This document shows, piece by piece, positions 16,806 to 26,499 of a DNA stretch of 32,058 nt. Within the stretch, counting starts at the first letter, position 1. The number at the start of each line of letters is the position of its first letter. Both the position numbers and the translations under genes were made by a program. Source of the DNA: Phormidium ambiguum IAM M-71 (GTDB lineage Bacteria > Cyanobacteriota > Cyanobacteriia > Cyanobacteriales > Aerosakkonemataceae). Below the pieces are notes generated by a model that was not told the origin of the DNA, searched no databases, and saw nothing but the letters and a program-made list of their open reading frames with translations. Location: the NCBI RefSeq assembly GCF_001904725.1, contig NZ_MRCE01000061.1:1-32058 (forward strand). Direction: 5' to 3'.

Positions 16806-19800
16806 TTAATCTGGACATTGGTAGCCCAAAACCAACTGTCCATTTTCTAATTTATAAACTCCTTGCGCTTCTATAATTGAATCATTTGATTGCCATTCAC
16901 TAGCAGGTAATTCAGTTGAATTATTATTAGTTGTGCTAGCACCCGATAGAGAACGCACAGTGCCAGTAGAATATAGAGAAACGACCGCATCTCCCGGACG
17001 AGTTGGTAAACTTCCTGTACCAATGATATAGAAAGTACCTGTTTCTCGCCTTCTAGCGATGCAACCTTTTGCTAGTAGCCCAGAAGTATCAACTACATTT
17101 TCTGGTAAGTTGATTAAGCCAGAATTAGGGTCAACTTCGGGTGAGTTAATCTCTACTGTGCCACTTAATGAAGAATCTTTTCCTGTAGCGGTAATATCGC
17201 TTTTTGAGGTTTGTGTATCGCCCAATTGAGTACCAAAAATGCCTTGTGCAATGATTCTCACTTGACCGCCTCGTGAGTCTTGTGAATTGGCAGAAATATC
17301 ACTATTTTCTGCTGCTGCTAGAATATCAACATTAATAGTAATATTGCCTCCAGCAATATTCTCGCCCTTTGCATTGGTGGTTATGCTGCTGTTGCGACGT
17401 AAGAATAGGAGAGGCGATCGCACATCAATATTTCCTCCTCCACCTTGGGTATTAGCAAATACGCCGCTAGCTGAACCTACATTATCAATTTTATTAGGAT
17501 CTTTAAGTTGCAAAAGTCGAGCTAAACGAGCATCATACTTTTGATCGCTGCCAGAAAGAAGGATGCTATCAGAAATGGTGAGACTGATATTACCAGCTTT
17601 ACCACTACTCCGACTAGTTGTAAGAATTTGCCCACCACCTTTCACTTCCAAAACATTCGAATTAATGGTAATGTTACCGCCATCCCCTTTTCCGTCTGTT
17701 GTGGCTCTCAATACAGCACCGTTACTGATAGAGACTGACTTTGCCTCAATGTAAAGATTACCGCCCTTGTCGTTTGTATCTTGTTCGGAACCAATGGAAA
17801 TTCTACTAGATCTATCATTGATGCCCACCCCATCCAAAACAAGATCACCCTTAGCTTTAATGGTCACATTTCCAGCTTTTCCGTTTCCACTAGTATCAGT
17901 TGCAATTTTTGCTCCGTTAGTAATTGAAAGCGATCCGACTTCAATCTCGATATTGCCACCAGTTCCCCCAGCTGTTTTTTCCACGCTGCTGACAATAGCA
18001 CTATCAACTTTATTAGAAAGTTTGCTTACTCCATCTAATAAAAGGTTTTCTGAGGCAACAATAGTAATATTTCCCCCATTTCCTTTACCATAAGTTTCGG
18101 CTAGGAGTGAGCCACCATCCTTCAGAAATACTCTTTTTGCTTGAATATAAATGTCGCCAGCATCGCCAAGTGCACCTTTTTCAACACGAGTAGTAGCAAT
18201 ACTAGAGCGTGTCGTCTTATCAATCCGAACCGCACTTTTAAAGCTAATAGAATCGTGGGCAATTATCGTAATGTTACCTGCATTTCCCTTGGAAGTAGCA
18301 GCACTTAGCAAACCCCCATTCGAGAAAAGAACTGACCCAGCTTCGACTTCAATTCTAATATTGCCTCCATTACCACTTATTGCTTCTGGCCGAACGCTAG
18401 TGATTATTCCACTTGCCTCATCAAAACGGTTTACCCCGTCCACTAAAACTTGCTCTTGAGCCAAAACTGTAATGCTACCTGCATTTCCGTCACCTTTAGT
18501 ATATGCAAGGAGACGAGCACTATCAGTCAAAGAAACTATTTTAGCTTTGATATTAATATTTCCACTATTGCCGATACCAGCTTTTTCTACTGTAGTAGAG
18601 GCTATACTGGAAAACTTACTTTCTGGATCGGCTCCATCAAAACTGACTAGATTACGAGCAGTAATTGTAATATTACCTGCATTTCCCCGTCCATTTGTTC
18701 TTGTTGTAAATCCACCGCCTTTGGTGACAATTAATGATTCAGCTTCAATGCTGATATCTCCTGCATTGCCTATAGCTTCTTTTTCTAGTGGGCTACGTAT
18801 ATAACTAGGAAACTCATCTTTTCCTACTGTTCTTACCCCATCCAATGAGACAATACCTCTGGCAATAACTTTTATGTTACCTGCATCTCCGTTTCCTCTT
18901 TCAAAGGTACTGGTATCTATTTGAGCGCCGTCTTTTAACGATAATGATTGAGTCAAAATATTGATTTGACCACCTTTTCCAATAGCATCTGATTGAACGT
19001 TGTTTTCAATCCGACTCGATTCTAATGTTATTGCTCCTGTAGCATTGATTACGATATCACCAGCTTGAGCTTTTGAAGCAGAATTAGCAGCGATACCAGA
19101 GGTAAGACGAGTTGTATTTCCATTTAAGTCGATGTTTCTAGCGTTAATAGTAATACTGCCTCCGCGATCGGCAATTACATCTACTACGGCTCCATCACTG
19201 AGGAATACATCAGCACGCGAAATTTCTTCAGAAAAATTCCAGCTACCATCAGCATCGAGTTGTATCGTTCCCTCTCCTGCTACTCCTCCTAACTCTACTC
19301 TTCCTCCAGAAGCTAACAAACTCCCACCTTCTAACTTGATATCACCACCCATTAGGCTGAGAATTTGACCGTTGAGAACTTGTAACTTAGACCCTTGTAT
19401 CTGGATACTTCCAGGGTTACTTCCATATTGCAAACCAATGAGTACATTAATACTCAATAAAGGCGTACCTTGAGGATTTTTTGCACTAAACTCTATCCCA
19501 TCAGCAAACTTAAAACTATTCCCCGTACTCGCCAAAAACGAACCACCAATATTTAACCTTGCATTGGGTCCAAAAATAATTCCATTCGGATTCAATAAAA
19601 ATAAATTAGCAACACCATTTGCACGAATCAACCCGTCAATATTAGAAATTGACCTTCCAGTGACACGACTGAAAATGTTCTGAATATCACCAGCATTATT
19701 AAAAAATGCCTCCGTACCAGTGGGAACAGAAAACTCTTGAAAACTGTGAAATAAATTACCACCCGCCCTACTCCCTCCCTCAATCACATTAACATTACCC

Positions 19801-19922
19801 TGCGGTGTCACAACCGATCGATTTGGTAAAGTTCCATCCGGCACAATTTGCGCTTCTGCTTTTAATGCTAATGAGGTAAAACTTAACAGGTAAAAACTAG
19901 CACTCAACCAAAATTTTATCAC
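16806..19922 (-). CDS. two-partner-secretion haemagglutinin-like exoprotein (TpsA), first copy
   Basis: A 1038-residue exported protein. I choose the GTG at 19922, which has AGGA seven bases upstream and gives a clean signal peptide (residues 1-24, cut AEA/QIVPDG); the frame runs on to 20051 but that part looks non-coding. The TPS domain follows, with the conserved NPNGI at 111-115 and FGPNARLNIGGSF. Then come about eight divergent repeats of 50-60 residues of the type GNAGNITITARNLVSFDG, expected to form a beta-helix. The C-terminal module carries CIARRRETGTFYI, a Pro-rich RPGD segment and a final Cys; it recurs in the second copy. A matching outer-membrane TpsB pore is not in the window. 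The likely role is surface adhesion or aggregation. It diverges from the TPR-CHAT gene, sharing a 400-bp promoter region. Confidence 0.9.
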   Translation of the reverse strand: MIKFWLSASFYLLSFTSLALKAEAQIVPDGTLPNRSVVTPQGNVNVIEGGSRAGGNLFHSFQEFSVPTGTEAFFNNAGDIQNIFSRVTGRSISNIDGLIRANGVANLFLLNPNGIIFGPNARLNIGGSFLASTGNSFKFADGIEFSAKNPQGTPLLSINVLIGLQYGSNPGSIQIQGSKLQVLNGQILSLMGGDIKLEGGSLLASGGRVELGGVAGEGTIQLDADGSWNFSEEISRADVFLSDGAVVDVIADRGGSITINARNIDLNGNTTRLTSGIAANSASKAQAGDIVINATGAITLESSRIENNVQSDAIGKGGQINILTQSLSLKDGAQIDTSTFERGNGDAGNIKVIARGIVSLDGVRTVGKDEFPSYIRSPLEKEAIGNAGDISIEAESLIVTKGGGFTTRTNGRGNAGNITITARNLVSFDGADPESKFSSIASTTVEKAGIGNSGNINIKAKIVSLTDSARLLAYTKGDGNAGSITVLAQEQVLVDGVNRFDEASGIITSVRPEAISGNGGNIRIEVEAGSVLFSNGGLLSAATSKGNAGNITIIAHDSISFKSAVRIDKTTRSSIATTRVEKGALGDAGDIYIQAKRVFLKDGGSLLAETYGKGNGGNITIVASENLLLDGVSKLSNKVDSAIVSSVEKTAGGTGGNIEIEVGSLSITNGAKIATDTSGNGKAGNVTIKAKGDLVLDGVGINDRSSRISIGSEQDTNDKGGNLYIEAKSVSISNGAVLRATTDGKGDGGNITINSNVLEVKGGGQILTTSRSSGKAGNISLTISDSILLSGSDQKYDARLARLLQLKDPNKIDNVGSASGVFANTQGGGGNIDVRSPLLFLRRNSSITTNAKGENIAGGNITINVDILAAAENSDISANSQDSRGGQVRIIAQGIFGTQLGDTQTSKSDITATGKDSSLSGTVEINSPEVDPNSGLINLPENVVDTSGLLAKGCIARRRETGTFYIIGTGSLPTRPGDAVVSLYSTGTVRSLSGASTTNNNSTELPASEWQSNDSIIEAQGVYKLENGQLVLGYQCPD

Positions 19923-20325
19923 GAAAATTTCCTGCTCCCGGCTTTTTTTGCTAATTAATACCTGGAATAGCAGAATTAAAAAAAGGCGATTTATCTTTAT
20001 AGAAGCTTCTTTTTGATGGCGTTCAACAAACCCTGAAAGAACTGTAGGCATAGTTTTGATTAATTTCTCGTTATCAAAGTATTTTTACTCTACTTTGAAT
20101 TAGAGTTTACATAACTGCTGGCAATATACACAACCCCAAAATTTATGTAAAGTTCTCGCTATTTATCTTAATTTCTGCTACCTTAGTGTCATTTATCCTT
20201 GATTTTCTCAATCTAGAAGATCGAGCATACTTTGCCACCAGACCAAAGTAAAAAAAGAAACGTTATACAAAATAATACTGAAAACTTTTAGTCAACCAAC
20301 TCTGAGCAAATTAACTGGAGAAGTT
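19923..20325. other. divergent promoter region between TpsA copy 1 and TPR-CHAT
   Basis: About 400 bp, AT-rich, between the start of the haemagglutinin (minus) and the CHAT gene (plus). No small gene or strong inverted repeat is supported. Both promoters must lie here; I could not pick a -35/-10 pair with confidence. Confidence 0.55.
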
Positions 20326-22977
20326 ATGCCAAGCCAATTGCGAAAATTTAAATTCCGCAGCTTCTTAGTAGTTTTATTTATTACTAGTCTCGTTTTTAAC
20401 TTAGGAATTGGTGATGTTTTTTCAGTAGTCCCATTGGGAAAGTTTACTAATATAGCATTGGCGCAATCTCCCGATGTTAATCTATTAGTAGAAAGAGGTG
20501 TTCAACTATACCAAAACGGAGATATTCTCGGCGCGATCGCACAATGGGAAGCAGCCAAAACCGCTTTACAAAAAACCAATAACCCCGAAAAAAAAGCGAT
20601 CGTCTTAGAAAACCTAGCCCGCGCCTATCAACAAATTGGACAAATAGAAACAGCGATTAACTATTGGGGAGAAACGATCGCCACATATCGCCAAATCGAA
20701 GACAAAAAACAAGTTGGCAGAATGTTAGTAGAACAAGCACAAGCTTACACTAATTTAGGGCAGAATCAAAGAGCGATCGCAATTTTATGTAATTCCTCCA
20801 CCAGAAAGACAACTTGCACCAATGATAGTGCTTTACAGATTACCAAAGAAGCAAAAGACTCTCAAGGATATGCAGCAGCTTTAGGCAGTTTGGGAAATGC
20901 TTACCGCTTGAGAGGAGATTATGAAAAAGCCATTAAATATTTAGAAGAAAGTTTATATCTCGCCAACCAAACAGGCAATAATATTTATAGTGCTACCAGC
21001 CTAAATAACTTAGCTAATGTGTATAGTAACCTAGCTTTAGTTAATTATCGTCGGGCTGATTTAGCCGAAACAAGAGGCGATGAAGCAGAAGGAACAGAAT
21101 TCCGTAAAATAGCTACTGATTATGATACTAAAGCTTTAGAAAACTTGCAAAAGAGTATTCAAATTACAGGGAGTCAAGGAGATGTGCAAAATCAAATTCG
21201 CGGATTAATTAATTTGATTTCTGTACATTATCGAATGAAAGATGTATCTTCAGCAGAAGGTATTTGGCAGAGAGCGATCGCACTTTTCCATCAACTACCC
21301 AACTCCCGTGATAAAGTTTATGCAGCCATTGATTTAGCGAATCTTGTACAACCCACTACTTTGTCAGCAGAAACATATTCGGAGGTTCAATGTCTTAACC
21401 CAAAATTACAGCCTAAAGCCCAAGAATTACTTCAGCAAGCAATAGCCATTTCTCAAAGTTTAAAAGACTTGAGATCTGAATCATTTGCACTTGGTAAACT
21501 AGGTCATATTTATGAATGTCGCCAAGAGTATGAAAAAGCCTTAGAATTAACCCAAAAAGCGAGATGGGCGGCTGACCAAAACTTACGGGCTAAAGATAGT
21601 TTATATTTGTGGGAATGGCAAACTGGACGAATTTTAAAAGCCCAAAATAAACAATCAGAAGCAATTAAAGCTTATGGACAAGCAGTGTCAACTTTAGAAG
21701 CAATTCGCCAAGATATTTTAGCATCAAATCGGGATTTACAATTTGATTTTCGGGATACAATTAATCCAATCTACCGAGAATTAGCACAGTTAAATTTAGA
21801 ACAAGCTACTTTACCTTCTATTGAACCAGATAAGCGGAATAAAACGCTAAATGATGCACTGATTACGATTGATTCGTTGAAATTAGCGGAGTTGCAAAAT
21901 TACTTTGGGAATGATTGTGCGATCGCACCCCTTAACCCCCAAAGAGTTGATTTAGCAGCTATTAATCAATCCACTGCTGTTTTTAGTTCAATTATTTTGC
22001 GCGGTCGTACAGCTATTTTAGTTAGTCTTCCCAACGGTGAAAAAAAGGCAGCATGGATAGATATTGATAGTAAAACGCTAACTCAAGAAATCAACGAATA
22101 TCGCAGAGGTCTAGAGAACTTATATATTCTGCCTTACAATTCTAAACAAGCGCAAAAATTGTATAATTGGATGATTCGTCCTTTTGCCTCTGACTTAGAA
22201 GAATTACAAATAAAAACCTTAGTATTTACTCATGATGGCATTTTGCAAAGTGTACCAATGGCTGCTTTACATGATGGTGAAAAGTTCTTGATTCAAAAAT
22301 ATGCTGTTGCGACGACTCCCAGTGTGACTTTAACAGATCCTAGAACGATCGATCGGCAAAAATTGCGGGTACTAGCAGCTGGATTAACTAAAGAGTCTAT
22401 AATTGATGGCAAAGAATTTTCCGCTTTAACAAATGTTGCTTTAGAAATTCAAAAAGTTAAGCAGAAATTTCAGGATAGCAAAGCACTGTTAAATGAAAAT
22501 TTTACGCAGGCTAACATAGAACAAGAACTCGCTAAAACAACTTACTCAATTATTCACATTGCCACTCATGGTAAATTTGGTACAGAAGCAAAAGATACCT
22601 TTCTTGTTACCGGAAACAATGGTAAATTAACTATTACTGAACTAGATGCAGCAATTCGCCAAATTCGCAATGAAACAGAATTAGTAGAATTGTTGGTCTT
22701 GACGGCTTGCGAAACAGCTGTTGGTGATGACCGCGCAGCCCTTGGTTTAGCTGGTGTAGCAGTGCAAGCTGGTGTGAAAAGTGCTTTAGCTTCTTTGTGG
22801 TCTATTAATGATGAAAAAACAGTGGAATTAGTAACTCAGTTTTATGATAATTACAATTCTGGCATGAACAAAGCAGAGGCGTTGCGAATGGCACAAATAA
22901 AAATGATTGAAGCTGGGGGTAAAAGTGCTATTCCTGCTTATTGGGCGGCGTTTGTTGTAGTTGGGAATTGGTTGTAG
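20326..22977 (+). CDS. exported TPR-CHAT protein (caspase-like peptidase fold)
   Basis: An 883-residue protein with a long N-terminal signal peptide (cut probably after NIALA at about 47). TPR repeats fill about 50-480 (for example NAYRLRGDYEKAIKYLEES and LGHIYECRQEYEKALELTQ). A CHAT domain spans about 540-883. The clan-CD dyad is intact: His748 in HIATHGKF and Cys795 in LTACETAVG, followed by GLAGVAVQAGVKSALASLW and the closing PAYWAAFVVVG. GGAG five bases before the ATG supports the start. Genes of this design commonly sit near TPS exoproteins in cyanobacteria, as here. It is predicted to act in the periplasm or outside the cell; its substrate is unknown, and the adjacent TPS proteins are candidates. 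Confidence 0.93.
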   Translation: MPSQLRKFKFRSFLVVLFITSLVFNLGIGDVFSVVPLGKFTNIALAQSPDVNLLVERGVQLYQNGDILGAIAQWEAAKTALQKTNNPEKKAIVLENLARAYQQIGQIETAINYWGETIATYRQIEDKKQVGRMLVEQAQAYTNLGQNQRAIAILCNSSTRKTTCTNDSALQITKEAKDSQGYAAALGSLGNAYRLRGDYEKAIKYLEESLYLANQTGNNIYSATSLNNLANVYSNLALVNYRRADLAETRGDEAEGTEFRKIATDYDTKALENLQKSIQITGSQGDVQNQIRGLINLISVHYRMKDVSSAEGIWQRAIALFHQLPNSRDKVYAAIDLANLVQPTTLSAETYSEVQCLNPKLQPKAQELLQQAIAISQSLKDLRSESFALGKLGHIYECRQEYEKALELTQKARWAADQNLRAKDSLYLWEWQTGRILKAQNKQSEAIKAYGQAVSTLEAIRQDILASNRDLQFDFRDTINPIYRELAQLNLEQATLPSIEPDKRNKTLNDALITIDSLKLAELQNYFGNDCAIAPLNPQRVDLAAINQSTAVFSSIILRGRTAILVSLPNGEKKAAWIDIDSKTLTQEINEYRRGLENLYILPYNSKQAQKLYNWMIRPFASDLEELQIKTLVFTHDGILQSVPMAALHDGEKFLIQKYAVATTPSVTLTDPRTIDRQKLRVLAAGLTKESIIDGKEFSALTNVALEIQKVKQKFQDSKALLNENFTQANIEQELAKTTYSIIHIATHGKFGTEAKDTFLVTGNNGKLTITELDAAIRQIRNETELVELLVLTACETAVGDDRAALGLAGVAVQAGVKSALASLWSINDEKTVELVTQFYDNYNSGMNKAEALRMAQIKMIEAGGKSAIPAYWAAFVVVGNWL

Positions 22978-23016
22978 TTTGATTGGGGGAGATGTGCGAT
23001 CGCCAATGTAGTGAAA

Positions 23017-23047
23017 AAAATAACCGCCCTTTTATAGCGGTTATTTT
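23017..23047. terminator. bidirectional terminator between TPR-CHAT and the double-glycine peptide gene
   Basis: AAAATAACCGC (23017-23027) and GCGGTTATTTT (23037-23047) form a perfect 11-bp stem around a 9-base loop, with A-run and T-run flanks that work in both directions. It lies 39 bp past the CHAT stop and 90 bp past the stop of the convergent peptide gene. Confidence 0.75.
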
Positions 23048-23136
23048 CAATTTCGGTTAATACTAGCCCGATCGATTTTGGTTAATTTTTAACACTAGTA
23101 GTTCGTGAGAGCAAATCGGGTGAAATTAAGGCAGAG

Positions 23137-23328
23137 TTATCCTTTCTTGTTTATGGACATTTGATGTGAGACATGATACCAGGTTTGGTCTGTCTTCGGA
23201 TTACCATCGCATCGCTTACCGCCGGACATCTCGAACAAATCCTCATCAGTTAATTCCTGCTGAGTTTTAGGTATTGGCTGTTCAGATTGGTCTTGCTTGT
23301 TGGTTGAAGTATCATTTGTTGTTGACAT
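23137..23328 (-). CDS. putative RiPP/bacteriocin-like precursor with double-glycine leader
   Basis: A 63-residue peptide. A polar leader ends in ELTDEDLFEMSGG (25-37), which fits the double-glycine pattern recognised by C39-peptidase ABC exporters: Leu at -12, acidic at -8, Leu at -7, Met at -4, Gly-Gly at -2/-1. Cleavage would release a 26-residue core (38-63) with one Cys, one Trp, two His and a basic C-terminus. AAAGGAG six bases before the ATG is a strong ribosome binding site. It follows the second haemagglutinin by 182 bp on the same strand and precedes a terminator. No maturation enzyme or C39 transporter is in the window; only a HlyD fragment is found 8 kb away. A modified peptide product is inferred, not shown. 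Confidence 0.75.
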   Translation of the reverse strand: MSTTNDTSTNKQDQSEQPIPKTQQELTDEDLFEMSGGKRCDGNPKTDQTWYHVSHQMSINKKG

Positions 23329-23510
23329 TTTTGACTCCTTTTTGAATTGTCAGTATTTCCTCGCAAACTTGAAGAAGTTGGCTCTCCTATACAGGGAGTA
23401 ACAACCTCTCACCTTATTAATGGGTGTGAGTTAAATCAATTTATGCACTTTTACTAGATCGAAAACTTCTGCGATCGTCGAACACCTACATTTACATTGA
23501 ATTCCTGTCA

Positions 23511-26363
23511 TTAGGGCGTATAACAGGGAACGGAAGGCAGCGCAGGACTATAGGAGGTAATGGTGGGCGCTTGAGCGACCAAGGTAACTACGCCCTTGGC
23601 ATCAATAATCCATCCCCGCGCCTCTACGATTTGATTTTGCGGACTGGTAGAAGAACCATCGACAGATTCGTTAGCAGGAGTTGAAAGGTTTTGTGCTTTT
23701 TTCGGCAAAAGTGAGTCAGTTGGTACAGTTTCTCTAAATTGTTCTGAGTGAGATGGATTAGTGACGGAAACGGGGCGAACAGGAGCATTATAAGAGACGC
23801 TAGTATCTGGTAGAGAACGTATATTGCCAGTGGTATAAGGTGAATCGATTGAGTCACCGGGACGAGGTGGTAAACCGCCACGACCAGTAATGACGAAACT
23901 ACCTTCCTGTCGATTGCTTCGTCCTATGCAGCTATTTGCAATTAACTGGGAAGCATCGATTAACCCTGTAGGTAGTGCAACTAAACCCTGATTTGGGTCA
24001 ACGGTTAGCCGACTAATTGTTACTGTGCCAGGTAATCCCGAATTAGATTTAGCAGTAATATCGCTCTCATTAGTTTGTTCTCTACGGTAGGTAAGCCCAA
24101 AGATGCCTTGAGTAGTAATTTTGATGTTCCCACCATTACCCAAATCGGCATTGGCAAAGATATCGCTATCTTCGCCAGGGAAAGCAACAATTAAAGCAGC
24201 ATTAATAGTAATGTTACCGCCATTGCCATTATTTTCCGCTGTAGCGGATATCCTACTATTACGCCGCATCAATAATAAACTTTCGACTTGCAAAATGATA
24301 TCGCCTTCACCTGATGCTGTATCAGCAATCAGTTGTCCTTGCTTGTCTAAAAGTATGGAATTGGCTGTAACGCTCAAATTACCTGCATTTCCTGTTCCTT
24401 CACTGTTGACGGTGACTTGCGCCCCATCCCGAACAATTAATTGTCTTGTTTTAACTGTCAAGTCACCCCCTCGATTAGTAGAATCTTCTAATGTATTGGC
24501 ATATAGACCGCTAGCATCGCCCACACCGCTAACTCGATTTTCAAACTGCTCACGCTCCTTATATGTGCGATCGCTACCAGAAAGACTAATTCTTTGGGTA
24601 ACGTTCAGGGTAAGATTTCCAGCTCTACCAATGTTAGAACTGGTGGTGAGAATTTGTCCGCCGCTAGCTAGATCTATCGTGTTGGCGTTAACGGTGATAT
24701 CACCTCCATTCCCCTCTCCTTGAGTTTTGGTACTTACGTATGCACCTTCTGCGATGCTCAACGAATTGGTAGTTATGTTGATGTTGTTTCCCTCACCTTT
24801 TGCACCAAGTTGTACGGTGCTGAATACTCCACTGGAGAATCTATTACTTCCCACCCCATTTAAGAAAACTCGCTCGTGGGCAGTAATATTGATATCACCT
24901 GCATTCCCCTGTCCGAGCGTGCTGGCAGATAGTTGAGCGCCACCAGTGATGAACAGCTCCCTGGTAGTGATTTTAATGTTTCCCCCGTTGCCTATGCCTA
25001 TCTGTCCCACCCTGCTACTTGCCCCGCTGGTTTCTTCTCCCCTTCCTACCCCATCAAAAGAAACCCGATCGTGGACAGTAATAATTACATTGCCTGCATT
25101 CCCACTCCCAAGAGCGCTGGCACTAAGGAATCCGCCATTTGTTACAACAAGTTCCCTTGCGTTGAGGTTTATATCACCCGCATTGCCTACGCCTGTCTTA
25201 TCTACTTCACTGGATACTTTAGTGTCAAATCCATGTAAGGAAACTCGATCGCGGGCGGTTATATTTACATTACCCGCATTCCCCTGTCCATAAGTAATGG
25301 CTTGTATCTGACCGCCATTTGTGACCGAAAGCGACCCAGTTGTAATGTTGACGTTACCCCCATTACCCACGCTTTCCTCGCTTACCACCAGATTAGAGAT
25401 CACGCTCGCATCCAAGTTCATCGCCTCTGTCGCATTAATATCAATATCTCCGGCTTGAGCGTCCACAGAACCGCTACCTTCGGCTATCCCTGCCCGTAGC
25501 CTTGTATCTTCTCCCGAAATATTCAACAGGCGGCTATTGATAGCTATGTTCCCACCCCCACCAGCGCGTACATTCACGATCGCATTATCAGTAATGGATA
25601 CATCTGAAAGAGGCACACCTACCGGAAAACTCAAACGCCAATCGCTGCCATTAACACTTAGTCCGACAGTACCCTCTCCTGCTACACCTCCTAACTCTAC
25701 TCGTCCCCCCGGAGCTAGTAGCTGTCCACCTTCCACACTCACATTACCGCCTACCAGTGCCAAACTTTTCCCAGGTTCTACCTGGAGTCCGACAACATCC
25801 CCATTGCTATCAGTTGCCACAGATTGATTGAGTATACTTCCCGGATTCGCTCCATATTGCAAACCAATGGGTACACTAACGGTTAGCAAGGGTGGAGTTG
25901 AAGCATCTGGTCTAGCACTGAAAACCATACCATCGGCAAACACAATGCTACGAGATGTAGAAGCCAAAAACGAACCACCAATACTTAATCTTGCATTCGG
26001 CCCAAAAATAATTCCATTAGGATTAATCAAGAATAAATTAGCTGTTCCATTAGCACGAATCAACCCATCAATATTAGAAGTTGAACCTCCCGTTACTCGA
26101 CTGAAAATATTTCGTACATCTACAGCATTGTTGAAAAAAGCTTCTCCTCCAGTCGGAACTGAAAACTCTCGAAAACTGTGAAATAAATTACCGCCTGCCC
26201 TAGTTCCTCCCTCAATACTAAAATTAGTGTTTCCCTGTGGTGTAACTACTGATGGAACAGGTAAACTTGCATCTGGCACAATTTGCGCCCTAGCAGAACT
26301 AACTGTTACCAAGCAACCAAAAGCAATGCTACTAGGAACCCAAAAGCAGATGGCATTTATCAT
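23511..26363 (-). CDS. two-partner-secretion haemagglutinin-like exoprotein (TpsA), second copy
   Basis: A 950-residue paralogue of the first haemagglutinin. I place the start at the ATG at 26363 (GGGA eight bases upstream), which gives a signal peptide of residues 1-26 ending SARA/QIVPDA; a GTG at 26396 would add 11 residues. The TPS domain has NPNGI at 114-118 and FGPNARLSIGGSF. About six repeats of the type GNAGNVNITARDRVSLHG follow, then a C-terminal module with CIGRSNRQEGSFVITG and RPGD as in copy 1, and a unique Ser/Asn-rich tail ending near Cys. It lies downstream of DUF928 (136-bp gap) and upstream of the double-glycine peptide, all on one strand. Surface adhesin or aggregation factor is the likely role; no TpsB partner is visible. 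Confidence 0.9.
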   Translation of the reverse strand: MINAICFWVPSSIAFGCLVTVSSARAQIVPDASLPVPSVVTPQGNTNFSIEGGTRAGGNLFHSFREFSVPTGGEAFFNNAVDVRNIFSRVTGGSTSNIDGLIRANGTANLFLINPNGIIFGPNARLSIGGSFLASTSRSIVFADGMVFSARPDASTPPLLTVSVPIGLQYGANPGSILNQSVATDSNGDVVGLQVEPGKSLALVGGNVSVEGGQLLAPGGRVELGGVAGEGTVGLSVNGSDWRLSFPVGVPLSDVSITDNAIVNVRAGGGGNIAINSRLLNISGEDTRLRAGIAEGSGSVDAQAGDIDINATEAMNLDASVISNLVVSEESVGNGGNVNITTGSLSVTNGGQIQAITYGQGNAGNVNITARDRVSLHGFDTKVSSEVDKTGVGNAGDINLNARELVVTNGGFLSASALGSGNAGNVIITVHDRVSFDGVGRGEETSGASSRVGQIGIGNGGNIKITTRELFITGGAQLSASTLGQGNAGDINITAHERVFLNGVGSNRFSSGVFSTVQLGAKGEGNNINITTNSLSIAEGAYVSTKTQGEGNGGDITVNANTIDLASGGQILTTSSNIGRAGNLTLNVTQRISLSGSDRTYKEREQFENRVSGVGDASGLYANTLEDSTNRGGDLTVKTRQLIVRDGAQVTVNSEGTGNAGNLSVTANSILLDKQGQLIADTASGEGDIILQVESLLLMRRNSRISATAENNGNGGNITINAALIVAFPGEDSDIFANADLGNGGNIKITTQGIFGLTYRREQTNESDITAKSNSGLPGTVTISRLTVDPNQGLVALPTGLIDASQLIANSCIGRSNRQEGSFVITGRGGLPPRPGDSIDSPYTTGNIRSLPDTSVSYNAPVRPVSVTNPSHSEQFRETVPTDSLLPKKAQNLSTPANESVDGSSTSPQNQIVEARGWIIDAKGVVTLVAQAPTITSYSPALPSVPCYTP

Positions 26364-26432
26364 ACAGTTTTTCCCTGATTGATTTGGATTAATCACTAAA
26401 ATGTTTGTTCAGGAATAAAGACTTGCTCGAAC

Positions 26433-26456
26433 ATCTCTAATCTTACTTATAGAGAT
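26433..26456. repeat. short inverted repeat between DUF928 and TpsA copy 2
   Basis: ATCTCTA (26433-26439) and TAGAGAT (26450-26456) are perfect 7-bp arms around a 10-base loop, in the 136-bp gap between the two genes. It could mark a processing or attenuation site. There is no T-run on the minus side. Confidence 0.3.
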
Positions 26457-26499
26457 TTTGCTCTCCCCCCCTCTTTTTATAATGCCTGCAACAAAACTA

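Noticed and set aside
17000-19000. Regularly spaced similar segments that could suggest a CRISPR-like array
   Set aside because: The period is about 150-180 bp, in frame and divergent, matching protein beta-helix repeats; no short identical repeats with unique spacers occur.
17287-19368. Plus-strand open frames opposite the first haemagglutinin
   Set aside because: Same reason: antisense shadows of the repeat-rich exoprotein.
19923-20051. Extended N-terminus of the first haemagglutinin up to an ATG at 20051
   Set aside because: It would bury the signal peptide 43 residues inside the chain; the GTG at 19922 with a good ribosome binding site gives a normal signal peptide.
24121-26181. Several plus-strand open frames of 65-200 codons opposite the second haemagglutinin
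   Set aside because: They are Pro/Ser/Leu-rich antisense readings of the Gly/Asn-rich repeats, have no ribosome binding sites or recognisable domains, and lie wholly within a clear gene.
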